Source: an uncultured Chloroflexota bacterium (lineage in GTDB: Bacteria; Chloroflexota; UBA11872; VXNJ01). From it: 64,000 bases of DNA. Shown here one piece after another: positions 1 to 9,928 of the stretch. A model generated the notes under the pieces. The model ran no database searches. It was not told where the DNA came from and was given only the letters and a program-made list of their open reading frames with translations. The stretch spans positions 1 to 64,000 of the forward strand of contig CAJWLF010000008.1 of the NCBI GenBank assembly GCA_913043205.1, in the 5' to 3' direction. The position numbers and the translations under genes were made by a program. Every line of letters begins with the position of its first letter. Position 1 is the first letter of the stretch.

Positions 1-1711
<1,711 letters not shown>

Positions 1712-1768
1712 TCCCTGTATCTTTCATGTGGGTGGTCAACTCAATATCGGATGCTATAGATGGAACCT

Positions 1769-2059
1769 TTATTGAAGGATTGCCAGAATATCTCTTTCGC
1801 TAATGATCAGGTACTCGGTACCATCAAATTTGATTTCAGTTCCGGCATATTTTGCAAACAACACTCGATCACCTTTTTTGACTTCGAGCTCTTGTATTGT
1901 TCCACTATCGTTACGGGAACCCGGCCCTACCTCGACAACGTTGCCTTCCATAGGCTTTTCTTTTGCAGTGTCTGGCAGAACTAGTCCGGAACTAGTGACT
2001 TCATCACGTTCTTCAGGCTGGACCAATATTCGGTCGCCTAGAGGCTTAACTTTTGACAT
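1769..2059 (-). CDS. groES: Co-chaperonin GroES
   Basis: MSKVKPLGDRILVQPEERDEVTSSGLVLPDTAKEKPMEGNVVEVGPG...GDRVLFAKYAGTEIKFDGTEYLIISERDILAIL: canonical GroES. Confidence 0.97.
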   Translation of the reverse strand: MSKVKPLGDRILVQPEERDEVTSSGLVLPDTAKEKPMEGNVVEVGPGSRNDSGTIQELEVKKGDRVLFAKYAGTEIKFDGTEYLIISERDILAILQ

Positions 2060-2232
2060 CTCTCGATTCTCCTGTAATTCGATTACTTCAAAGACTGAAC
2101 TACTTTTGACCGGCGGCTACGAATATTAGCTTTATTTGTAACCAACTTCACCGGCGACTGCCAAGCATAATCAGCCATCACGCGTCTCGCAATAGTAATT
2201 TAAATATATTGAGCGATTAGGAAGGGTAAAAA

Positions 2233-3516
2233 TCAACATGAGAAGTTTGGTTGAGAGGCTAAAAATGGGATAGTTTGGGGTCCCTGAGGTATTACACAAA
2301 TCTTTCCTGTGCGGTCATGTTCGCGCAGTTTTCGGACGGTGTTTTCTATGTTTTTACATGGAGTACAGCCGATTTGAGTGATCTGTTCTTCCGACAGATA
2401 ATCGGACATGATATGGATACGAGATTTCTGTTGTATCAGTGCCAGCACTTGGGCCTGCCACTGATCTATTTCCGGCGTGTTTCTAGATTCAATAATTTTT
2501 GATAGTTTTGCAGGGTTGTGTCCAGATCCAATCATTTTTTCAAAGTTATTGTGTCCTAAACCTTCCCGGCATTCGGCTGCAATTATGATGTGCCCTCCGG
2601 GTTTTACGGCTCTAGATCCCGCGGATATTCCTTTGACGGATTGATAGAAATTCAAATCAAGGGGCCAACCGCTGTTAGTTGTTATTACGACATCGAACAG
2701 TTCAGTGATCGGCTGCATAGATACGGATCTGGAATGATGACAGCCAGCATTGTGGGCGACTTTCAATGATCCTGCGAAAACTGCCGTTATTTGTTTGTTG
2801 GAGTTTAAGGTTACATTTAGGATCATGTCAGGGGCACACAGTAGGGCTGCTTCTCGTTGTTCTTCAAACACAGGATTCCCTTCTGTCTCTCCCCATGTGG
2901 AGTTGCTGTCACCAATCATGTTGGCGTCATGGTTGGCAAGGATGGATTCTGCAGATGCTACTCCTGGAAGAGTAAGTTTTGCTCCACCGCTGAAACCTGC
3001 GAAGAAGTGGGGTTCGATGAATCCAGTTGTTATCCTGATATCCGCTTCCACATACTCTCTATTTAGCGCTACAGGCCTGCCGCTAGAGGTGTGACCGACA
3101 AAGACATTGCATGAGGCGGTTCGAGGTTTTGGCGAGATAATTCTGAACCGAGAAACAAGCTCAGGCCCCAGCATTGTTAGTAATTCAGACTTAGTGTTGG
3201 GGCGGTGTAAGCCAATGGCATTTATTAGGACTATGTTTTTATCGGGTACGTGATCTAGTTCGCTAACCAACTCGGTAATCATCAGTTTGGATGGGGCTGG
3301 GCGGGTTATATCACAAAACACAATGGCTACAGTGTGATTAGATTTTGCGAGGTAGGATAGCGGAACGGTATCCAAAGGCATCTTTAGGGCTGACTTTATG
3401 CAAGTAGATGGATCTTCAAGTGGCGGCTCGTAGCTAGGCTCAACTAATGTTGTGTGTTTCGCAGGAAGGCGTAGGTTTAGATTAGACTCACCGTATGCTA
3501 ATTTGTAGTTTTGCAT
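2233..3516 (-). CDS. LarA-like nickel-dependent racemase family (DUF2088) protein
   Basis: CDITRPAPS, IGLHRPNT, GFIEPHFFAGFSGGAKLTLPGVASAESILANH motifs typical of LarA family. Confidence 0.85.
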   Translation of the reverse strand: MQNYKLAYGESNLNLRLPAKHTTLVEPSYEPPLEDPSTCIKSALKMPLDTVPLSYLAKSNHTVAIVFCDITRPAPSKLMITELVSELDHVPDKNIVLINAIGLHRPNTKSELLTMLGPELVSRFRIISPKPRTASCNVFVGHTSSGRPVALNREYVEADIRITTGFIEPHFFAGFSGGAKLTLPGVASAESILANHDANMIGDSNSTWGETEGNPVFEEQREAALLCAPDMILNVTLNSNKQITAVFAGSLKVAHNAGCHHSRSVSMQPITELFDVVITTNSGWPLDLNFYQSVKGISAGSRAVKPGGHIIIAAECREGLGHNNFEKMIGSGHNPAKLSKIIESRNTPEIDQWQAQVLALIQQKSRIHIMSDYLSEEQITQIGCTPCKNIENTVRKLREHDRTGKICVIPQGPQTIPFLASQPNFSC

Positions 3517-3781
3517 CTCTACTCCAACGGCTAGCTATACGGTTCGATCAGTTTAGCCCCTAATCGCATCGCAGACTACCGTACTCAGCGCTTGTTATTT
3601 AGCTATTTTGTTCGGCAGCGGGATAATTTTCTCAATCGCCTAGAGAATTAAGGTAATCCTAAGATTGGTGTTGTGTTAACATAATACCCTGGCTAGTCTC
3701 CCAACAAGCGCTGAGATTCTGCGAACTGAGGCGCTGTTTAATCCGGTGGTGTTACCCAGGGAAATGTAATTTTTTCGATGT

Positions 3782-4486
3782 GTGACCGTTTCCATAGTCA
3801 ACCTAGTGGTTATGCCACGAATGAATCATTCTAAAGGAGTAGGTGTCACGAAAATTCACGACATAACGATCCCAATAGGGCCTTCAACTCCGCTGTGGCC
3901 GGATGACCCGGACATATCGTTGGAGCCGGCTTCTAGGATAGCGAATGGAGATGTATCAAACGTCACGTTACTGACCATGGGTACACATTCAGGGACCCAC
4001 ATCGATCCTCCTGCTCACTTTTTTGACGGTACCGCCACAGTGGACAGGATCGAGCTTAGTCTGCTCTGCGGGCCGGCATTTGTAGCGGAGATCAATGCGG
4101 TAGAACGTATAGGTCGTGAACATCTTGATGCGGCCAAGATACCACCTGGTGTGCGCAGGCTTCTCCTAAAGACTTCAAATTCATCTAAAGAGCTGATGTC
4201 ACGACCTGATTTTGATGCAAATTTTGTAAGTTTGTCTCCGTCTGGGGCTCGTTGGATTGTGGATCATGGAGTGCAAGTTGTGGGGATTGACTACTTGTCG
4301 GTAGAGGCGCACAGTGATCTAAATCACGATACGCACAGAGTGTTACTTGGTAACCGCCTGTCTGTCTTGGAAGGGTTAGACCTACGTTCTATAGACACAG
4401 GACACTATTTATTATTTGCTCTACCGTTGAAAATCGCTCGTGGTGATGGTGCGCCTGTGCGTGCTGTCCTTGTTGAAAATATATGA
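3782..4486 (+). CDS. Cyclase family protein (kynurenine formamidase-like)
   Basis: DITIPIGPSTPLWPDDP..., MGTHSGTHIDPPAHFFDG metal-binding motif of the cyclase family (PF04199). Start may be the internal ATG near 3821. Confidence 0.88.
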   Translation: MTVSIVNLVVMPRMNHSKGVGVTKIHDITIPIGPSTPLWPDDPDISLEPASRIANGDVSNVTLLTMGTHSGTHIDPPAHFFDGTATVDRIELSLLCGPAFVAEINAVERIGREHLDAAKIPPGVRRLLLKTSNSSKELMSRPDFDANFVSLSPSGARWIVDHGVQVVGIDYLSVEAHSDLNHDTHRVLLGNRLSVLEGLDLRSIDTGHYLLFALPLKIARGDGAPVRAVLVENI

Positions 4487-4541
4487 GCGTTTATGGGGTT
4501 CAATTATGATGCAGCTGGCACAACGGTGACTTGTTTTTGAT

Positions 4542-5471
4542 TTGGTTGTGAAGATGAGTTCTACAGTACCAAAATCCGACTTTGAGATTCATGTTCAGGA
4601 ATTCCTCGACTACTTACAAGAGAGTCGTGGATTGTCCAGTAATACATTGTCTGCATATGGTAACGATATACGTCAGTACGCAGATTATTTGATCGATGCT
4701 GGATTCGATGATTGGGTGGTGCCAAGTTCTGTTGTAAATTTATTCATTGGTTCTTTGATTGACAGGGAATATCAGCCATCGTCTCAGGCAAGAAAGCTTG
4801 CAGCGGTAAAAGCGATGTATCGATATCTGCTGGATCGAGGTCATGTCCAATCTGATCCTAGTTCTAGTCTTGGAAGCGCACGTGTAGCAAAAAAGAAGCC
4901 GAAAATAATTTCGATTGCTGAAATTGATAGGCTGCTCGCATCAGCATCGGGCGGGGATTCTCCGGAAGATTACCGGGATAGCGCTATGCTTGAACTTCTA
5001 TATGCAACAGGGATGCGAGTAAGTGAGATCGTTTCTCTAGATGTCGCAGATATTGACCTAGTAGAAGATTGTGTAACTTGTTCTAGAGGGGCAACCAGGC
5101 AGCGTACTATTTCGTTTGGCCCTCGAGTTAAGAATGCAGTGTTGGCTTACAATCGGCACGGGCGTCTGCGTCTTTTGCGTTCGAAGATTGAAAAAGCACA
5201 GTTTTTGAATCACCGAGGCAACCGACTGACTAGGCAGGGGTTCTGGCTGATCATTAAAGGACATGCTGCACGAGCTAGGATTTCTAGTCACATCACTCCA
5301 CATACCCTCAGACATTCATTCGCGGCTCACCAGTTAAATGCTAGCGGGTCTGTGCCAGAAGTGCAGTCTATGCTTGGTCATGCGAGCCCTATAACTACCC
5401 AAGTCTATTTGGATGTTATTAGGGATAAGGACAGCGAGGGTAAAAAGCCTTTGCCAGGATCCACACACTAA
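4542..5471 (+). CDS. XerC/XerD-like tyrosine recombinase
   Basis: N-terminal SAM-like core-binding domain (FLDYLQESRGLSSNTLSAYGNDIRQYADYL); catalytic TGMRVSEI, TPHTLRHSFAAH, LGHASPITTQVYLDV. Confidence 0.9.
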   Translation: MVVKMSSTVPKSDFEIHVQEFLDYLQESRGLSSNTLSAYGNDIRQYADYLIDAGFDDWVVPSSVVNLFIGSLIDREYQPSSQARKLAAVKAMYRYLLDRGHVQSDPSSSLGSARVAKKKPKIISIAEIDRLLASASGGDSPEDYRDSAMLELLYATGMRVSEIVSLDVADIDLVEDCVTCSRGATRQRTISFGPRVKNAVLAYNRHGRLRLLRSKIEKAQFLNHRGNRLTRQGFWLIIKGHAARARISSHITPHTLRHSFAAHQLNASGSVPEVQSMLGHASPITTQVYLDVIRDKDSEGKKPLPGSTH

Positions 5472-5491
5472 GGGATTGGGTTAAGGAAAGG

Positions 5492-6361
5492 TTGTCAGCA
5501 AGCTCGCTGAACACGAATGTGAGGTCTGCGGCCGACTTTATTCTGGAAAAGTGTGACTACCCTATAAGAATGGCTGTCATTCTGGGGTCAGGGCTCGATC
5601 CGGTTAAGGCGTCGATGGAGATCATTCATTCGATCAGATATAAGGACATTCCAGGGTTTCCAGAAGTTGCAGTTCGTGGCCATATGGGAGAATTGTGCAT
5701 TGGGAAAATTAATGGTGTAGGGGCTCTGATTATGAGTGGTCGTGCTCATTTTTATGAGTCTGGGTCAATGGTACCTCTGGTTACCCAAATACGTGTCTTG
5801 TGTGGTTGTGGCATTGATGTTCTTGTTCTGACCAATGCGGCGGGTTCTGTGACATCAGACCTTAAGCCTGGAGACATCATGCTTATTCGTGACCACATAT
5901 GTTTCCCAGGATTGATGGGGTACAACCCGCTACTTGAAGAAGTTGTAGAATCAGGTGATAGATTTGTGTCCATGTCAGAGGCGTATGATCCCGAAATTAT
6001 TGTGTGGATGGGGCAAGCTGCACACAAGTGCGGATTCTCCCATAGAACTGGCATATATGCTATGGTTTCCGGCCCCAATTATGAAACTCCAGCGGAAGTT
6101 GCGATGTTGAGAAAGCTTGGGGTTTCAGCGGTGGGCATGAGTACGGCAGCGGAGGCGATAGTTGCTCGTCATTGTGGTGTGCGAGTTGCCGGTATATCTG
6201 TTATTACTAATACAGCTGGCGAGAATTTAGGTGGTGGTGAGCACGAATCTATCGTACAGATGGCACAACGCACATCATCTAGTATGGGGCAGCTGGTTTC
6301 GGCGGTGGGTGAGCGTTTGAATTACTTGGATGAGCGCAGTCGCCATAGCAGCCTTAGATAA
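5492..6361 (+). CDS. Purine nucleoside phosphorylase (PNP/MTAP type, punA-like)
   Basis: AVILGSGLDPV, SGRAHFYE, LTNAAGSV, GPNYETPAEVAMLRKLGVSAVGMSTAAEAIVARHCG. TTG start. Confidence 0.93.
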   Translation: MSASSLNTNVRSAADFILEKCDYPIRMAVILGSGLDPVKASMEIIHSIRYKDIPGFPEVAVRGHMGELCIGKINGVGALIMSGRAHFYESGSMVPLVTQIRVLCGCGIDVLVLTNAAGSVTSDLKPGDIMLIRDHICFPGLMGYNPLLEEVVESGDRFVSMSEAYDPEIIVWMGQAAHKCGFSHRTGIYAMVSGPNYETPAEVAMLRKLGVSAVGMSTAAEAIVARHCGVRVAGISVITNTAGENLGGGEHESIVQMAQRTSSSMGQLVSAVGERLNYLDERSRHSSLR

Positions 6362-7011
6362 TTCCAAGCTTCAAGAATACCTGCCTTGCTATTTTCTTCT
6401 GTGCGTCTATCAAACTTAAAACCGATATCTATCACTCTTCTAAATTCAGATTTTGCTAATAATTCGAGCAATATTTTAAACCCCACTGGATTGATATTGG
6501 CACTTCCAACCCGGCTTCTGCGATAAATAAAAAAACCGCTAAGGGGGTCTGATGTGGATCTTGAGGACGGGACAACGAGATATGCTGTTAATCTTGTCAT
6601 CTTGCTGATGATTCTTCGGGCCGGTCCGGACAGCCCTGCATCAGATCCGTTTGTACAATATCGGCTTGCAACTGATAAATCGGCTCCGCCTTCTATGGCT
6701 GACAATAATTTTGGTAGAACTGAAGGAGGATGTTGAAGATCTGCATCCATGATTGCAATGTATTCAGCTTTAGACATGGGAATGGCGTGTAATACGGCGC
6801 TGGCTAATCCCCGCTGTCCTTTGCGATGACTTAGCTTGATATGTTGGTATTGTTGAGCTATTTCCATAATCAGGTTTGTGGTGTCGTCAGCACTGTCATC
6901 TGCGAAAATGATCTCGTGTTTAACCCCTTTCAATGCATTAGATATTTCCTTGACAAGAGTGACGATGTTGCCTCTTTCATTGAAAGTCGGAATGATGATG
7001 GAAAGTTTCAC
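6322..7011 (-). CDS. Family 2 glycosyltransferase, dolichol/polyprenol-phosphate mannosyltransferase-like
   Basis: MKLSIIIPTFNERGNIVTLVKEI...IIFADDSADDTT...YIAIMDADLQHPPSVLPKL...DPLSGFFIYRR; C-terminal WNYLRLLWRLR. Confidence 0.9.
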   Translation of the reverse strand: MKLSIIIPTFNERGNIVTLVKEISNALKGVKHEIIFADDSADDTTNLIMEIAQQYQHIKLSHRKGQRGLASAVLHAIPMSKAEYIAIMDADLQHPPSVLPKLLSAIEGGADLSVASRYCTNGSDAGLSGPARRIISKMTRLTAYLVVPSSRSTSDPLSGFFIYRRSRVGSANINPVGFKILLELLAKSEFRRVIDIGFKFDRRTEENSKAGILEAWNYLRLLWRLRSSK

Positions 7012-7099
7012 AGATTTTGCGATCGATGGGTAACGAGAGTTCGAGCACTGGAATCCTGATGTTTGCTCGGAAAGGATTGAGTGTCCAGTTTCAAATACA

Positions 7100-8038
7100 T
7101 TACACGACCATCATGCGAAGATAGCTTTCGTAGCGATGTGAAGGGATATTATTGTCATTTACTGCACGCTTGACTGCGCAACCGGCATTATCCACGTGTG
7201 TACAGAATTGATCCTGGCAATTTCCCTGGTGTGCTTCGAATTCCCGGAAGTGGTTTGCTAGTTCTTTAGGTGGAACATCATCGACTCCAAAGGAACGTAA
7301 TCCTGGCACATCTACCACCCAACATCCGTTCCCTAAATCGTAAGCTTTTGAGCTGGAAGTTGCATGTCTACCTTTGCTAGTGGTTGTATTTACTGACAAA
7401 GTGGTTAGATTGGATAGACCCGTCAGAGCTCGTATTATTGAAGTCTTACCAGAACCAGATGGTCCAACCAATGCAGTAAGCCCTGCAGGGAGGGATCTTC
7501 TAAGTGCGTCTATACCTTCGCCTGTTAGTGCTGTTGTTTTGAGAACCGGGTAATCTATCTTGGAGTAATTTTGCAACATACTATCTAGGCCAGACTGTTC
7601 CTCTAATAGGTCCAGTTTATTTACGCAAATCGATGCGTTAATGCCTGCATATTGGGCACCGACTAGCATGCGGTCAAGCAATCTGAATCTGCGAGTCTGT
7701 AATCTAGAGTCCTCCGTCACCGGCAATACAAACATAGCCAATGCGAGATTTACAGCAAGCTCACTGCGTTTCCGAACTGATCCGTGTTCATCCATCGTTC
7801 GGGTCAGCTTGGATTCCCGAGGCAATATCGTATTTAGCACTAACGTGCCAGATCTAATCCCAATTAACACTCGATCCCCAACTCGCAGTGGGTTTTTGCC
7901 GCCAGCATCACGGATAATACGCCCCGGAACGTGAAATTGCACCTCTGAATGTGCAACTGATGCACGACAGTGAGTACGTTGCACCTCTGTTACTGTGCCG
8001 AATAGGTTTTCCTCTGGGTTGTTTCTACAGTCAGGCAC
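7100..8038 (-). CDS. rsgA: Ribosome small subunit-dependent GTPase A
   Basis: Circularly permuted GTPase: NKLDLLEE (G4) before GPSGSGKTSIIRAL (G1) and DVPGLRSFG (G3); C-terminal CQDQFCTHVDNAGCAVKRAV Zn motif. Confidence 0.95.
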   Translation of the reverse strand: MPDCRNNPEENLFGTVTEVQRTHCRASVAHSEVQFHVPGRIIRDAGGKNPLRVGDRVLIGIRSGTLVLNTILPRESKLTRTMDEHGSVRKRSELAVNLALAMFVLPVTEDSRLQTRRFRLLDRMLVGAQYAGINASICVNKLDLLEEQSGLDSMLQNYSKIDYPVLKTTALTGEGIDALRRSLPAGLTALVGPSGSGKTSIIRALTGLSNLTTLSVNTTTSKGRHATSSSKAYDLGNGCWVVDVPGLRSFGVDDVPPKELANHFREFEAHQGNCQDQFCTHVDNAGCAVKRAVNDNNIPSHRYESYLRMMVV

Positions 8039-8083
8039 TGGCTAAGTGACAAAATAGATATGACGGGCAAGAAGACCCTGCTT

Positions 8084-8185
8084 CTAATGCCGTTTCCGGC
8101 CCTGATTTACGATCGCACATAATCCTATGATTCCCGATGATGCCAACGTCACAGCAGCTAACAGCTGTAGGGGGCTATCCAACAT
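8084..8185 (-). CDS. Putative 33-aa small membrane peptide
   Basis: Manual minus-strand translation MLDSPLQLLAAVTLASSGIIGLCAIVNQGRKRH*: one hydrophobic segment plus basic tail, upstream of rsgA. Below ORF-track length cutoff. Confidence 0.35.
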   Translation of the reverse strand: MLDSPLQLLAAVTLASSGIIGLCAIVNQGRKRH

Positions 8186-8318
8186 TTCTAAAATCTTTGT
8201 GATTTACACTTGGTTCGTATCCACATACTAACTGTAATGAGCCGTATGTAAGCAATAATTATGGCCCGTAATACACCAAGTGTATTCTTGAATTTAGCCG
8301 ACAACTGTCGAAACATCT

Positions 8319-9242
8319 GTGTATATTGTCTTATTATTTACAAGCTCGTCTGGCTTTTTGGAGGTGTTTGTTATATTGAAGGTTATATCGGTTAATCCCA
8401 GAGGATATTGTCACGGAGTCGTGACTGCTATGACCATGGCGAGGAATCTGGCGAAAGAATCTAAAGATCCTCTGTATATGCTGGGATATCTAGTACACAA
8501 CGAACATATGACTGATGAATTGGCTGATTTGGGCATTGAGCTAATTGACAGTGATGACAGATTAGAAGGATTAGACAAAATAAGCGACGGCACTGTCATA
8601 TTCACTGCGCATGGGGTATCACCTGCAGTCAGGGAAAAGGTAAAGAATAAAGGGCTGGAGGCTGTGGATACAACGTGTAGTGATGTTCAAGTGACTCACG
8701 ACTTGATTGTGGATTTGGTTGAGACTGGTTATGACATAATCTATGTTGGGCGTCGTGGGCATCCCGAGGCTGAAGGATGCCTTGGTGAAGCTCCCGATAG
8801 GATTTATTTGGTAGAAAAGCCTGAGGACGTGGATCGATTACATATCGAATCTGGCAAGGTCGCTGTTACAACTCAGACCACGCTGAGTATTTGGGACACC
8901 GCTGACACTATTCGAGCCGTGCGCAATAGGTTCCCGCACGTAGAGGTCTACAATGAAATTTGTCGTGCAACACAGGATCGACAGGAGGCTGTTATTGAAG
9001 CTGCCGCTGAAGCGGATGTTGTAATTGTAGTTGGTAGTGAACGTAGTTCTAATTCAAATCGCCTGGTGGATGTAGCTAGGACAGTGGCTGGCAAGCCAGC
9101 GTATCTTGTCGATACGGTTGACGATTTACAGGCTGAATGGTTTAAAAATGTTGACTCAGTTGCAGTAACCTCTGGCGCTTCAACACCGTCTAGGCTTACA
9201 CGCGAAGTCATTAGCGTTCTTACTGACGGGGTCTGCACATAA
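8319..9242 (+). CDS. ispH: 4-hydroxy-3-methylbut-2-enyl diphosphate reductase (IspH)
   Basis: NPRGYCHGVVTAM, FTAHGVSPAVREK, DTTCSDVQVTHD, TTQTTLSIWDT, VVVGSERSSNSNRL, VTSGASTPSRL. True start probably near 8376 (VILKVISVNPRGYCHG). Confidence 0.96.
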   Translation: MYIVLLFTSSSGFLEVFVILKVISVNPRGYCHGVVTAMTMARNLAKESKDPLYMLGYLVHNEHMTDELADLGIELIDSDDRLEGLDKISDGTVIFTAHGVSPAVREKVKNKGLEAVDTTCSDVQVTHDLIVDLVETGYDIIYVGRRGHPEAEGCLGEAPDRIYLVEKPEDVDRLHIESGKVAVTTQTTLSIWDTADTIRAVRNRFPHVEVYNEICRATQDRQEAVIEAAAEADVVIVVGSERSSNSNRLVDVARTVAGKPAYLVDTVDDLQAEWFKNVDSVAVTSGASTPSRLTREVISVLTDGVCT

Positions 9243-9257
9243 TCTGCAGCTGGACTT

Positions 9258-9812
9258 CTATGCTTTTCGCAACTCTTCTCTTACAAGGTCCCAGCTGAAA
9301 AGTTCTCCGTTAGGCATTCGAGCTCCGATATCGTCAAAAGCTACTCTTCCTTCGTCTGATGGGTCCCACAATTGTGTAGGGAAATTAGTCAATATTGCAG
9401 TTTTGTCTAATCCTGTAACAAATCCGTGCAAAACACCTATTGGTATCATTGTGGCGTATTGACCACCATCATTGTTTGATTCCCCCATTCGCAACAAGTT
9501 CAGAGTGCCATTAGTGGGTGAATCGATTCTATTGTCATACATGCCCAATACGATGTCTCCATCAATCACAGCAAAGCGGTCGATTTGATGGCTATGTATG
9601 TGCCATTTGTCTTCATCACGAGCGATTCCAGCGTGTGTTCGAGAGAAATAACACTGCGCAAATGGCAATGTGTCGGCATCGTAGAAGTCTTCCCAAGAAG
9701 CCTTTAATGTCTCTACGAGGTCGCCACGATTGTCCTTGTTTACTTGGAGCTTGCGAATGCGTACTCCTTCGATGAGAGAATCTGATTGAAATGGGTCATT
9801 GAAAAAATGCAT
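9258..9812 (-). CDS. dTDP-4-dehydrorhamnose 3,5-epimerase-like cupin
   Basis: RGDLVETLKASWEDFY...FAQCYFSRTHAGIARDEDKWHIHSHQIDRFAVIDGDIVLGMYD...PIGVLHGFV: RmlC-like. Confidence 0.75.
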   Translation of the reverse strand: MHFFNDPFQSDSLIEGVRIRKLQVNKDNRGDLVETLKASWEDFYDADTLPFAQCYFSRTHAGIARDEDKWHIHSHQIDRFAVIDGDIVLGMYDNRIDSPTNGTLNLLRMGESNNDGGQYATMIPIGVLHGFVTGLDKTAILTNFPTQLWDPSDEGRVAFDDIGARMPNGELFSWDLVREELRKA

Positions 9813-9928
9813 TAGTTGCCTGAAGTTCTTTTCGCATAATTAATCACAGGGCATTATGGTTTGTATGGGCATGGCTGCCAACAGAACTGACAAAGTGATG
9901 TTAGGGATATACATGGAGATGCTAGCTT

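Noticed and set aside
2060-2232. Search for a CIRCE element upstream of groES
   Set aside because: No TTAGCACTC-N9-GAGTGCTAA or close variant seen.
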